DNA from: Nemophila menziesii
Lineage: Eukaryota > Streptophyta > Magnoliopsida > Boraginales > Hydrophyllaceae
NCBI GenBank assembly: GCA_029959085.1
Contig: JARWIR010000008.1
Span: 19,578,001-19,642,000 of the forward strand
DNA length: 64,000 bases
Direction: 5' to 3'
The stretch's first letter is position 1. Each line of letters begins with the position of its first letter. A program made the translations under genes and the position numbers. This document shows, piece after piece, positions 30,639 through 41,179 of this stretch. The notes below the pieces were generated by a model, which made no database searches, was not told where the DNA came from, and was given only the letters and a program-made list of their open reading frames with translations.

Positions 30639-31058
30639 ATGGCTTTGGATAAGAGTTGGATGGATGCTACGGATTTATTCGATCCAAACTATCTTGTTGG
30701 GGTTTTGGGTTTTATCGCATATGCAAAACAACATTCGCAATATGGAGATCTTATTTATTGCCCGTGTAACTATTGTAAAAATAATCGTCGATTAGCCTCT
30801 CGGACGGTTACGAACCACCTTTATAATGAAGGGATTATGAAGTCGTATCGGGTTTGGATAAAACACGGTGAGCAGCCGGTCGTTCCTGAAGAAATCCCTA
30901 TTCCGAATAGAGTTAATGAAATTGCCGAGGTTTATGACGATGTGAGACACAGTTACGATGTTGGCGGTCATCAGGGTGACACCGAGATGAGAGACACAGA
31001 AATTCCAAGTAGTTTCGAAAAACTGTTTAACGAATTGGAGACAGAATTATATCCCAGT
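30639..31058 (+). pseudogene. N-terminal fragment of a CACTA (En/Spm) TNP2-type transposase
   Basis: The fragment starts MALDKSWMDATDLFDPNYLV and continues with the Cys-rich block YCPCNYCKNN, then VTNHLYNEGIMKSYRVWIKH and GE. This is the transposase-associated domain that begins TNP2 proteins, up to FEKLFNELETELYPS. It is cut off there, where the sequence runs into a LINE fragment, so the catalytic transposase domain is missing. The frame to 31,130 is a chimera across this junction. Confidence 0.75.
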
Positions 31059-32028
31059 TGGCTAAGCTGTTTTGAGCATGATGCCTATCTACATAATGCA
31101 AGTAGAGGTATTGCAATGGTATATTTGTGAGGAAATAGATCGAATAGTCTGATATTTCATTTAGGGATCGTCGGGGGAAAACTGGAAGATAAGCTGGGTG
31201 CCATGGGATAAGATTTGCACTCCTAAGGACCAAGGCGTTTTAGGGTTTCAAAAAGCAGAAGATATGAATCGCGCGTTACTTGGTATATTAGGATGGAAAA
31301 TGTTTCAAGAAGATCAGTCTCTGTGGGCAATAGATCTCCAACAAAAATACTTTAGAAATAACCCTTTACATTACGTTTTGAGGTCCTATGATTCATAGGT
31401 TAGCCGGGCCATCGTGGAAGGTATTTCCGTAGTTAGACGGGGATCCCGATAGTCCTTACGAAATAGGGCTAAGTTTAGTTTTTGGATGGATGTTTGGGTT
31501 GGAGACACGCAACTCATTGATTTGTCTCGTGTGTCTATTGGACGGGAGGTGAAGTTGGAAAAAGTTAAAGATTACATTATTGATGAGGGTACATGGGATT
31601 GGGACCGGTTTCAATCAATTATATCATATAATAAGATCATGGAAATAACTAATATAAATGTAACCGTGGACGGGAGGAGCGAGATGAGCTTATTTGGGAG
31701 AATGAGCCACATGGTATTTACACAGTGAAATAAGCTTTGTGGGAGGTTCAGGTCAGTGGAGGGGAAGAGATGATTGCATGAGACAAAATCTGGAGTTTGC
31801 GCTGTCGACAAAAGATTAGAGTGCTAGCGTGGTGGGGGGGGTTCAAGAACGGTTAGCTACGGGTAAAAATCTGGTGAAAAGAGGGATGTAGATGTCGGGT
31901 TTGTGTTCGTGGTGTGGCGTATGTGAGGAGAGTGTGTACCGTTTATTTAAAGAATGTTTCATGATGGGGAGAGTTTGGTCCAAGTTTCAAAGAGAAATAT
32001 TTTGGGCTAGGTATTCAGGTGGTGTTTG
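31058..32028 (+). pseudogene. LINE ORF2 fragment (end of RT to zinc-binding region)
   Basis: Frame-shifted and stop-containing remnants follow LINE order. They include an MMPIYIMQ.. block with CEEIDRIV, then SWVPWDKICTPKDQGVLGFQ and NRALLGILGWKMFQ (C-terminal to the RT fingers). A Cys-rich LCSWCGVCEESVYRLFKEC (zf-RVT) follows near 31,900. Both ends are truncated. It abuts TNP2 sequence directly on its left. Confidence 0.7.
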
Positions 32029-32475
32029 AGGAGTACATTAGATGTAATGGATGATTTGAAGATGGGGTTAGGGGCTGGGGTCTGTGAGGAAGAGCTGGCC
32101 AATCAACATGAGATTAGGCGAGGTATGGAGGTGAGCTTTGATAGTAGGTTAGGTGGTGAAGTCCAGGACCGGAACAGTGGCAGGTTAGCACATGTGGGAC
32201 TCGGTTTATGACAGGGATTGGAGGATGCAATATAGCAAACTTGAAGGACCTGGCACATCGTTTTGGAAGAACACAAGTAAGTGAGGAAGGGTTGGATCAG
32301 CATACAATAACCTTACTACTAGATGTTGTTTGACCTCAGATATGTGGGAAGCCAAAAATGGATTAAAAATATTAGGAGTGACTTGCCATTGGATTGATAT
32401 AAATTGGTTACTGCAAAAACGTATAATTTGTTTTTGTGTCATGATGGAACGTCCTACTAGTAATAAAAAAATGAT
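32029..32475. other. Unidentified segment between LINE and hAT fragments
   Basis: It may include further LINE remnant. No domain could be recognised in any frame. The ORFs at 32,026-32,211 and on the minus strand are not supported. Confidence 0.4.
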
Positions 32476-32477
32476 TT

Positions 32478-33290
32478 AATAACTACTACTGCTTTGGCTT
32501 ATGATATTACTAGTCGTATTTTTACTTGTACCTTTGACAATGGTTCAAATATGGTAGTTGTTGTCCCGGATCTTATCAAACAGTTTAGTGATAGGTCAAT
32601 GTATTACGATGAACTTTTTCATATAAGATGTAACTGTCACATTATAAATTCGGTAGTCAGTGACATGATATAGGGTGTGGGAGTAAGGTATGACGAGGTG
32701 TTAGGTTTTCAAACGATTGGACCTAATATAGTTAAAAAGAATAGGAAAACATCGACCAATATAAGAACCACTCCAACACTATTTCGGGCTTTTTAAAAAA
32801 TGTGAATCTCTTTGTGTTGAGTATAAGCGTTTGAGATTAGTGTGTCCAACCTGGTGGAACTCAACATATTTAATGTTACAACGTGTTTTAGAGTTTAATG
32901 ATATCATAACGAGCATCAGTAATGAACACTTTAATGATAATTTTATTGATTCAGATGATTGGGGAATGATTAGTGAACTGGTTAGTTTCTTGGAACACTT
33001 TAGCATAACCACAACTACTTTATCTGCCATGTATACAAGTCACTTAGTGTTAGAAAAAGTGTATGATATAGCTATTCACATGCATGAGTATAAGTTAACT
33101 GATGGTCTTGAAACTATAATTGATCCTATGATGGAGAATTCTTGTAATACTATGACCCTTTTCCAATTGTATTTGCTATGTTTTGTGTTCTGGATCCACG
33201 CTATAATTTGAAGTTTACTAAAATATTTATCTCAGAACTGCATGCGAGGTTAGGTTACCCCAAAATTGATATCGATAGTCGAATCATCCA
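32478..33290 (+). pseudogene. hAT transposase fragment (RICESLEEPER/DAYSLEEPER type)
   Basis: Several frames carry colinear pieces of a hAT transposase. These are TFDNGSNMVV.. and LFHIRCNCHIINSVVSDMI near 32,540-32,670, then VCPTWWNSTYLMLQRVLEF and DDWGMISELVSFLEHFS near 32,840-33,000, then VFAMFCVLDPRYNLKF in a shifted frame near 33,165. The BED finger and C-terminal dimerisation domain are absent. It is a decayed fragment. Confidence 0.75.
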
Positions 33291-33299
33291 CTTAATAAA

Positions 33300-34363
33300 T
33301 ATTTTACTTAGGAACTTGTGTATGACTCATCTACTTGTTATTGAAATAAAATAAAAGTTAAAAGAAAAGAAAGAAAAGCTTACCCGTAAACCCAAGCTCA
33401 TACAAGAAAAAGCTGATGAGAACCCCCAAAATGTAAAGAAGAAAAGAACAAAAATTTAAACCTTCAACCCCAAACCCCACAAAAAGAAAAGAGAAACAAC
33501 AACAACTAACTTCCCTCAAACCCCAGTCCATTGCTTGTGTATTGAAGGTATAAAATAAAGATAACCCATTCTCCGGCGCCAACGATCTCCAGGAAAGTTT
33601 ATTACTTATCCGATTTGTGATCTCCTGGACGAGTTGGGCTTCATAGGCCCTCTACGTGTCTGATTTTCCGCCGCCTCCTGGAACTTTTGAAGTAAAAACC
33701 GAAAAAAAGGCCCAACAAAACAATACACTTTTGACAAAACAAGGCTTTGAACGAGTTATAGAATCCTGCGAAGATTTATACACCACTTGTCTCAATGGAC
33801 TCACTGTTTTAACAAGTACGGGTTTTTCTTTCTTTCTTTTAGTTTCCTCAATTTGGTGGCCTGAGGGTGAGGGTGATGAGGCCTTTGCTTCTTGTTCGGC
33901 CGTTGTGGGTTTCCGGATTGGTAGGTTAGCAGTAGGTTTGAAGTTTTGTTGGGCTGGCATATTTTTAGTGGCGTGGTTTTGTTTTTCTGTCTGCTTTCTT
34001 TGTTATCCCTCACAAAAGGTTTGTGGTGATGCACTTTGGGTAATTTTTACTAATTCATTTGGATTCGATCATTGGAGTTTCGAGTGTTTTCCGTTCATTC
34101 GACACTTTCTTTAGTCAAATCTTTTTTGGTTGGTGAGATTGGTCCGCGCTTGTGTAGGGTTGCGAAAGGGGTGGATTTTTAGCCGTTTTGTGTGTTTGTG
34201 TTCTTTCTCTATTTATTGCAGATTCCTTACAATTGCGGGCGGTGATTCACTTATGGCCATGTTTAGTCATTTATTTGAGTCCGACATTAATTGCGTCGGG
34301 TGTTTGCCGTTCAGTTAGGGTGTTTGGACCAAACTCTATTCGGAATAGGGATATAGAGATGCT
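33300..34363. other. Gene-like but unidentified segment
   Basis: A plus-strand stretch at about 33,656-33,815 has protein-like codon use (SDFPPPPGTFEVKTEK.., GFERVIESCEDLYTTC). It has no ATG and follows a stop, so it could be an internal exon or gene relic. The remaining frame to 34,114 is hydrophobic and not convincing. I do not recognise the family. The minus-strand ORFs here are shadows. Confidence 0.3.
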
Positions 34364-34778
34364 GAATTCTCCTCGTCTTAATTTCATTGCTGACTTACGG
34401 GCTATACTATGCACCGTATCCCTGGTCCGTGCCTTTGTCCGGTGTACTGCGCCTTTGTCCGGTATACCGCACGTTTTCTTAGCTTACTGGTCGGACTAGC
34501 CTCTTAAATTAATATACAAACCTCCTCATTTGTGATAGATTTATATTAGGATGAGACATCAAGACCCCCAACTCAAAGTTGTATCGTCTCGATACAATAA
34601 AGATAAAAAACAAAGGGAAGTCTCTAAATACACACTTAGGTCAATTAAGCACAGAAGACAGAAGATAGAAAAATATGGAGAATAGACTCGAAGCAACTAC
34701 TCAGAAAATTTCATGTAATAATATTTAAAAACTAAATTTATTTATAAGCGTTTGGAACAAAAAAAAAGAAGTAAATTT
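34364..34778. repeat. Left arm of a large inverted repeat made of LTR-element ends
   Basis: This 415-bp arm is nearly identical to the reverse complement of 36,381-36,793. It contains part of a GC-rich island (GGTCCGTGCC.., TTTGTCCGGTATACCGCAC), then an LTR-start hairpin with its loop inverted (34,523-34,562), the polypurine tract AGACCCCCAACTCAAAG and adjacent internal sequence. ORFs at 34,188-34,499 only reflect the arm. Confidence 0.85.
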
Positions 34779-35452
34779 AGAGTAAATACTCTAATGATCC
34801 TGTCAATGTTTTCAAAGAATTCAGCATTATAACTCCGTTTTTGAATATAGAGATGCTGAATTCTTTGAAAACATTTTCCCTTTGAAAACAGTAAATACTG
34901 TTGAGGTCCCTACGAAGAATAGCATTTTTGAAACTACTCTATAGAGAAGAAAGTGTGTCTCCAAGACCCTATATATAATTCACCCTTAAATATTTAATTT
35001 CTTGGTTCTTTTTAATTTTTTTTGTAATAAACTCTTAAATGTTTTAAAAAATTTCATTTGGCCCCCTAAATTTAAAAAAACTTATTTTATTAGACTTTAA
35101 ATTATTTTATTTATAGGATTTTTTGTTTTTTTACAACAAAATGTAACAGTTCATCATGGTAATTAAGTTCTTGGAAATTCTTTTCTTTCCTTTAGCTCTT
35201 CCACTCGATCTAAGACTTTAATTCTCACTTATCCTCCTTGTAGTGGTTCTTCATGAATTCATAAACCTACTAACTTTGCACTAAAACAAACAAATTAACG
35301 CACAAAAGCTCTAAAAATGCAAATAGTATAATTCCAAGGGAAGAAAGTGCAATATGACAAAATAAGCATAAAAATCTATCAACTAAGTCAAATATTCACC
35401 TAAAATGATGTCTCCTAAGGGCTTATAGTTAGAAAAAATAGGGAGACATCAA
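34779..35452 (-). repeat. Diverged LTR fragment, minus strand
   Basis: The right end at 35,452 reads TGATGTCTCC on the minus strand and has the family hairpin: TGATGTCTCC pairs with GGAGACATCA around an unrelated loop. Nearby strings such as AAGAAAGTGCAATATG and ACAAATTAACGCACAAAAGC parallel U3 of the Athila-like LTRs, but overall similarity is low. The left limit is uncertain. The words ATATAGAGATGCTGAATTCT occur at 34,351 and again at 34,847. Confidence 0.5.
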
Positions 35453-35952
35453 GGAGATATCCTCTATGCTGTATGTTTGGGTGCCATTCGTTTGGTGAGA
35501 AGGAGATCTCGCAGCTCGCTGGAGAAGGGGATCTCCTCCATCGAAATCCTTTTGCGCATCCATGGTGGAAGCTGGCTTTTCTGATCTGCCCGTAATTAGA
35601 TCCGCTCACCAACTCGAACAGAGATCAGAAACTTTAAGTCGAGGTTAGCAGTTCTATCTTCTCCAGCTAGGGTTTTACCCCCGCAACCTGGCGAAGCTTT
35701 GCTCTTCCTTCAGCGAACTCAAGCACTCCGTTTTTTGTAGAGATTTGGTCTCTCCTGTCGTGGCCATTGTTGCTTAAAGCTTCGAGCTCTTACATGAAGG
35801 AGCTAATTTTTTTCTTTTTGAAACAACTAGTTATTTTAAAAAATAAATCGTGTAATAGATGTAATTTTTGAATTTCTTATGTAATTTTTTACATGCTAAT
35901 CAAATTTATGTTTTATGCATTTATTGTGTGTTACTTTGTGTTTTTGTATATA
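35453..35952. other. Unassigned sequence between LTR fragment and MITE
   Basis: A moderately GC-rich part (35,460-35,780) resembles a gene leader (CTAGGGTTTTACCCCCGC), but no coding region is supported. The minus-strand ORF at 35,415-35,612 spans the LTR boundary and is artefactual. Confidence 0.4.
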
Positions 35953-36301
35953 TATAGGATCAGGGGCTGATCCAGAAGTTAAATCGAGGAGGGGCTTGAA
36001 ATATACAAAAATTAAGGGGTTAACGCTTTTTAAAATCTTTTAAGGTAAAAAAAAGATAAATAAACATATAATTAATAATGGCAAAATACAAATATAAAAA
36101 TTCAATACTTGTATGTAAAGATAATAAACCACTAAGCTACAATGACTTGTATGCTTTTTATTGCAGGCACGTATCAGATAAATTTTCAGTGAGAGTTAAT
36201 TATTTTTCGAGTCAAAATTACGTTAACGTATTTAAAATTTACGAGTTCAAGGGGGGCTCAAGCCCCCCTGGGCCTAAGGTGGGTCCGCCCCTGTATAGGA
36301 T
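35953..36301. mobile_element. hAT-type MITE with 8-bp target-site duplication
   Basis: The element proper is 35,961-36,293 (333 bp). It is flanked by perfect TATAGGAT duplications at 35,953-35,960 and 36,294-36,301. Its ends are CAGGGGCTGATCCA and (reverse complement) CAGGGGCGGACCCA. An 8-bp duplication with CAGGG termini is characteristic of hAT elements. A GGGGGGCTCAAGCCCCCC hairpin lies near the right end. There is no transposase; the ORF at 36,078-36,311 is spurious. Confidence 0.9.
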
Positions 36302-36380
36302 AAGTACGTAGAGTAGTGAAGCTACAAGCCTACAACATGTGCATGATGTTATAACAGTTTCCGGAGGTAGTGTGAATGAA

Positions 36381-36793
36381 TAAATTTACTTTTTTTTTTT
36401 GTTCCAAACGCTTATAAATAAATTTAGTTTTTAAATATTATTACATGAAATTTTCTGAGTAGTTGCTTCGAGTCTATTCTCCATATTTTTCTATCTTCTG
36501 TCTTCTGTGCTTAATTGACCTAAGTGTGTATTTAGAGACTTCCCTTTGTTTTTATCTTTATTGTATCGGGACGATACAACTTTGAGTTGGGGGTCTTGAT
36601 GTCTCATCCTAATATAAATCTATCACAAATGAGGAGGTTTGTATATTAATTTAAGAGGCTAGTCCGACCAGTAAGCTAAGAAAACGTGCGGTACACCGGA
36701 CAAAGGCGCAGTACACCGGACGGAGGCACGGACCAGGGATACGGTGCATAGTATAGCCCGTAAGTCAGCAATGAAATTAAGACGAGGAGAATT
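36381..36793. repeat. Right arm of the large inverted repeat
   Basis: Reverse-complement partner of 34,364-34,778. Reading forward, the polypurine tract GAGTTGGGGGTCT is followed by TGATGTCTCATCCTAATATA, which is the LTR-start hairpin with its loop flipped. Non-LTR sequence and the GC-rich words GCGGTACACCGGAC come next. Right of the arm the GC-rich words continue to about 36,835. Confidence 0.85.
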
Positions 36794-36835
36794 GCGGTGC
36801 ACCGGACCATACCCGCGGTACACCGTAAGAGAGGG

Positions 36836-37560
36836 TTTCTGCACTATTACTAGAGGACAAAGCTTATATCCGTTGGAGTAAAAATAGATCTGTTAGATAA
36901 ATTTCACGAAAGGTATTAACGGGAGGTACAAAACAAAAAGTTGGGTACTTGTTTGTCCACTTTCGTAAACTTGGGTACTTATTTGTCAAAATTTGAAACT
37001 ATGGGTATCCACGGGAAATTTTTCTCTATTATTAATAAATTTTTGCTCCCTCGCATTGTAAAAATATCTTGAAACCTTTTACAATGTTTAACTAAAGCAA
37101 TGTTTTATATTTTTAAATTTCTTAACTATTTTGTTAGGTTATTTAATTGTTAAATTATTAGATGAATGTGGATGTGGATAAATTGCATTGATCGTGGATT
37201 TGGATACGAATTTGGTAAGCAATTCTAAAATATGACGGTTAATGAATACGGATTTGGTGTAGAATATGAAATTTATATGCATATGTGTTGGTTAAGATAG
37301 GACCAGAGACAACGTCCAATCTGGTATACTATATTTGTATATGGATTCTCTAAATGATTTATGAGGAATAATTACTATATATACGAATAGATAGTTCATG
37401 CCTAAAACTATTTTGAGCATTTAATAGGATTTTGTAGGAATTTTTTATTAGGCATATTATATAATCTTTTTGGGACGTGAAATGATTCATTTCAAAATAA
37501 CATGCCTAAATATATAATCAAACATAATTATCATTATGATTAAATATTTAAGAATTTAAT
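36836..37560. other. Intergenic, nothing recognised
   Basis: Contains a short direct repeat of TTGGGTACTTNTTTGTC (36,940-36,985). No gene or RNA is seen. Confidence 0.5.
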
Positions 37561-37564
37561 ACTT

Positions 37565-38223
37565 CAACATAAATCTACTAACTCTTATTCGAAAATGGAT
37601 GGGATAAAAGAAGAGTGGTAGCAACTTTACTGATAACATCATGGAACATTTGGAAGGAGAGAATGAAGGGTTTTTTTGAAAGAAGGAAGTGGGCGGTGAA
37701 AAATATAAAAAGAAACTCAGATAATTTGATCGATAAACTCTTCGGTGTACGGACAAGGACTATAAAAAATGAGAAGGAAAAAACGGAAAGCAATACTATG
37801 AATGATAATCCTGTTACTCAAGATAGTGCAGAACTCATTTGGTTTAGCGATGTTTCATTCGATAAAAAATGAGAACCGGCAGGGGTAGTCGCTATCGGTA
37901 TTAATAAAGAAGGGGTAATAAATCATAGAACAGGGAGTAGGTGTCTGAATAACAGTACGATTGAGGGGGAGACATGGGCCCTCTTATTAGCCTTGAGGAC
38001 AGCAGGAGGCCTCTCGGCTAATAATTGTTCATTTTATACTGATAGTCTTGATCTGATTCAAGGTACATCGGATAAGAAAAAGCCGCATTGGAGGCTAACA
38101 TATATGGTGAATGAAATCAAAGGATGGCTTAAGCACTTCCCGACATGGAAAGTATCATATATCAGCAGGAATTTCAACAACATTGTTGATGCTTATGCGA
38201 AAAGCATTAGACTTAACATGTAA
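37565..38223 (+). pseudogene. 5'-truncated LINE, RNase H end only
   Basis: The fragment begins in the region before RNase H (SWNIWKERMKGFFERRKW) and continues with LIWFSDVSFDKK, then a stop. RNase H remnants follow: NNSTIEGETWALLLALRTAG, FYTDSLDLIQG and VSYISRNFNNIVDAYAKSIR. This matches the C-terminus of plant L1 ORF2. A 5' truncation is typical of incomplete reverse transcription. The 3' end near 38,300 lacks a clear A tail. Confidence 0.7.
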
Positions 38224-39660
38224 ACTTTATTATTGCTATGTAGTTCACTTTAATATCATCAATTCATTCAATACAATACACAGTATTTCGTATTCTTTTC
38301 TATAATTCTAACAATTATAAAGTATTCAAAACAAAAAGAGAAAATAACAAAAGCAATTATTCTGTGAAACAGGAACTTTTTTTTACATATGTTATTTATT
38401 TATTTTACATATATAATTTTTAATATATATATATTATTCACATATTAAATAGGGTATATATACCAGTTGTATATAAATTTTATGTCACTGATATAGCATA
38501 ACATATACTGAAAATACCAAGTTTCTGCACATAAATGAAACAATCCTCCACGAGATTGTAATATGAGATGATTCATATTTTTTGAATTATATGAATTAAT
38601 TAATTTTTTTCCATTTTTTTTGTGTTTGATTCTTAAATCCGAATATAGTAGGTGTTCTTAGTGATTCATTTTTGTTATTTTAAGCATGTAATTCATGGGT
38701 TATGATTAAAAATTAAGTATGATGATTTTTTGGGATTTTTGTTAAATTTTTGTTATGATTCTTAGTAAATTTTAGATTTTAAAATTGCAAAAATTGTGTT
38801 AAAATATGTGATGTAATGAAATTGTGTTATTCCTTAATATTAAGGAAAAGAGTAATTATATATATCATCTGAATTTATGACATTCAATATACTATCAATT
38901 AAGTGGTGTAATTTGATTGGAAATAATTTGGTAATTTATTTATCTTCTTGATTAGATTTAACAATTTATATTCAAATATATCACCGCCATGTAATGAGTG
39001 GTATATTGGATGGTATATATAGTATATTATTATTTTAAAAAAAAGGAATTTAATAATATGAAAATATCTTGCATTGGACCAAATAAAACAACATTAAATA
39101 TTAGACCCTGGGTAAAGCCCTAGACCTGGGGAAGGGCTGAAAACTACTATCGGTTTTCTAAGGGGCAACTTACTTTATAAGGCCCACCCCACCCCTAACT
39201 TTTTTTTTTAAATCCCCAACCCAACTAGCCCATAACTACTCTTTAGAACCCAAGTGAAATGGTACAAAATACCCAAAAACCCCCCTCTCCCTATATGCGT
39301 ACAGTGAAGCATCCCAATCCCAAACACAAATCCTATTATAGCTTCTGCAAAATATTCACCCCCTCTACCTCTTCTCTCTCTCTATTCCCTCTAAAGCCGA
39401 GCCCCCACCCCCCTGTTTCCCCTCTCTGCCGCGACTGAAACAACCCCCACCCCCTACCCCTCCACCTTCATCAACGAACACCCATCCCCGACCCCCACCA
39501 CCTTCATCCCGAGCCCCCACCACTGAACCGCTGCACCACCGAACTAAGATTACCCCACGAGTTTGAGCTTAAAAAGGAAATATTCTCTTTAGCTAGTTCA
39601 TTTATTTTAGCTTGGTAGAAATTTTTTGATGGTGGTATAATTAAACTTGCAAACAATGTA
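38224..39660. other. AT-rich intergenic DNA with a C-rich leader-like segment
   Basis: 38,300-39,100 is extremely AT-rich with no feature. 39,270-39,540 is C/CT-rich (repeats of CCCCCACCCCC and CTCTCTCT) and precedes the ORF at 39,661, so it could be its promoter or leader. The minus-strand ORF at 39,504-39,809 is a shadow. Confidence 0.4.
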
Positions 39661-40266
39661 ATGGTAAAGTGGGTTAAACCAAGTGTGGGCTTCAAGTTAA
39701 ATGTAGATGGAAGCTTTACCAAATCCAAACAAATTGCTGGTATTGGGGGAATTTTGAGAGACGCTGATGGGTCATGCATTTCAGGTTTTGTGGGCTCTTG
39801 TTTATTCATCTCCCCTCTTGTTTCGGAGATGCTTGCACTTCATTTTGGATTAAGATGGGCTATTAATAAAGGTTGCAAGGAATTGTGTATTGAAACGAAT
39901 TTGGAGGAGCTCCATGCGCTAGTGAAGGGCGGTGGGAGTTCAATTACTTATGATTCGGACTCGAGGGAGTTCCATGCGCTAGTGAAGGGTGGTGGGAACT
40001 CAGGAAGTCATTACCTTTCAATTGCAAGGGATTGTTGGACAATGTTGCGCAACTATCCGAACTTTGCTCTAACTCATATATTCCGTGAAGCAAATTCTTG
40101 TGCAGATAAATTAGCAAAGGAGGGAGCAACTATGGGCGTTCAACCTATGATTTTCGATGATCCTCCAGAGTACCTTTGTAATTTTATTACGAGTGATAGG
40201 AGCGAACGTGCAACTGTTAGAGTTGTATTAGAGTCTCATGTTCTTCGTGTAATTTCTTTTTCCTAA
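39661..40266 (+). CDS. Free-standing RNase H-like (RVT_3) protein with an internal duplication
   Basis: A 201-residue frame starts at ATG 39,661 with VGFKLNVDGSFTK and GIGGILRDADG, the first strand pair of the plant RNase H-like family. The conserved Glu lies in SEMLALHFGLRWA, and the last motif is IFREANSCADKLAKEGA. The usual third acidic position (ESDS) reads CIETN, so Asp is replaced by Asn and catalysis is doubtful. A 60-bp tandem duplication repeats HALVKGGG. It may derive from a LINE C-terminus or belong to the single-domain plant family. No RT or other LINE part is upstream. Expression is unknown. Confidence 0.6.
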   Translation: MVKWVKPSVGFKLNVDGSFTKSKQIAGIGGILRDADGSCISGFVGSCLFISPLVSEMLALHFGLRWAINKGCKELCIETNLEELHALVKGGGSSITYDSDSREFHALVKGGGNSGSHYLSIARDCWTMLRNYPNFALTHIFREANSCADKLAKEGATMGVQPMIFDDPPEYLCNFITSDRSERATVRVVLESHVLRVISFS

Positions 40267-40500
40267 CAGCTTTAAGCCTCTAATGTATGAGAAAAAAGTT
40301 AGTTATTCAAAATCTTCCAAATTGTATTGAAATCTTTTTCAATACATATTAACGTTTGTGAAAAGATTAATGCTATTATATTAAAAAAAATAGTGAAAAT
40401 AGAATACACTTGTACAGTTGATATGATAATCTCTCTGCAATTGCTCTTGCTTCAAATCCCGTGTTCCATACTAGAACAAGACATATTGATGTTGACTTTC
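40267..40500. other. 3' flank of the RNase H-like ORF
   Basis: AT-rich and noncoding as far as can be seen; the ORF at 40,327-40,509 is not supported. Confidence 0.4.
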
Positions 40501-40940
40501 ACTTTGTAAGAGAACAAGTGAAGTCTAAGGTTCTTCACCGTACACCTGAGGATGACTCACAGGGTCAGGTGTGAGCTGCTGGTGCAGCGGCAGGAGGCGT
40601 AGACAGATTCTGCAGCAGCCCTGTCAGAAGTTCAGGGACATGTGGCTGATTATAACTCTTAGATAAGTAGCCAGTATTCTAAATTCCTCCTAACCCCCTT
40701 CCGGATGGACTTAAGAGACGACCTAACAATTACCAAGGGATTTAACTAAGGTGCTCCTACGCCACTAGGTTCTTAGATGAGACTGGCATGCGCAATGATC
40801 GGTGGTGAAATAACAAACCCTAATGACTATCTAGCTAGGCAAGTCCTTCCGAATCACTACCGCACACTAGACGCTTATGTGATGTTTCAATAATTAGACA
40901 CCCCTTCCGGGTGAGCATCTAACTACTATTAACACCGCCC
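40500..40940 (-). repeat. LTR segment of a diverged Athila-like element
   Basis: In reverse complement, 40,670-40,935 aligns with 4,735-5,010 of the inner LTR. Shared blocks include CTAGATAGTCATTAGGGTTT and CACATAA-GTCTAGTGT, and the end block GGAATTTAGAATACTGGCTA corresponds to GGAATTTAGAATCCTGACTA. Neither LTR terminus nor an internal region is recognisable, so it is a relic. A CACCC-CTTCC-GGGTG hairpin lies at 40,899-40,913. Confidence 0.65.
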
Positions 40941-40954
40941 TATGAGGGTTTTCA

Positions 40955-41140
40955 TCGCATTGTAAAAAAATCCCAGCGGGATGCCACGCACCAATAAATA
41001 TCAGTCATTTCATCCTTATGGAAAATCGCATCGATTGGGATTTGGTTCTCGAAAAAACCGTAAGCATAATCCACTTTTTCACTTAAATTTCCATTATGTG
41101 CGCCTTCTTTTGCTTCAAACCCTTCAATCGGTAGATATGG
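40955..41140 (-). pseudogene. Fragment of ribosomal protein L3 (RPL3) gene
   Basis: The minus-strand frame encodes EKVDYAYGFFENQIPIDAIF followed by HKDEMTDI and, after a gap, SRWDFF. Cytosolic ribosomal protein L3 has closely similar QKVDYAYSFFEKQ.P.DAVFQKDEMIDI..VTRWGV. The segment between DI and RW is shortened and substitutions are many, so it is a decayed piece. It abuts the diverged LTR segment. The longer ORF (40,952-41,200) runs past the homology. Confidence 0.6.
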
Positions 41141-41179
41141 CAGCGATGGGTGGACGACGTCAGAGAGAGAGAAGATGAG

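Noticed and set aside
30639..31130. 163-residue frame as a complete small gene
   Set aside because: Residues after ELYPS come from an out-of-frame LINE fragment; only the TNP2-derived part is meaningful.
33652..34034. Minus-strand ORFs overlapping the gene-like segment
   Set aside because: Codon use fits the plus strand better, and no family could be recognised for the minus-strand frames.
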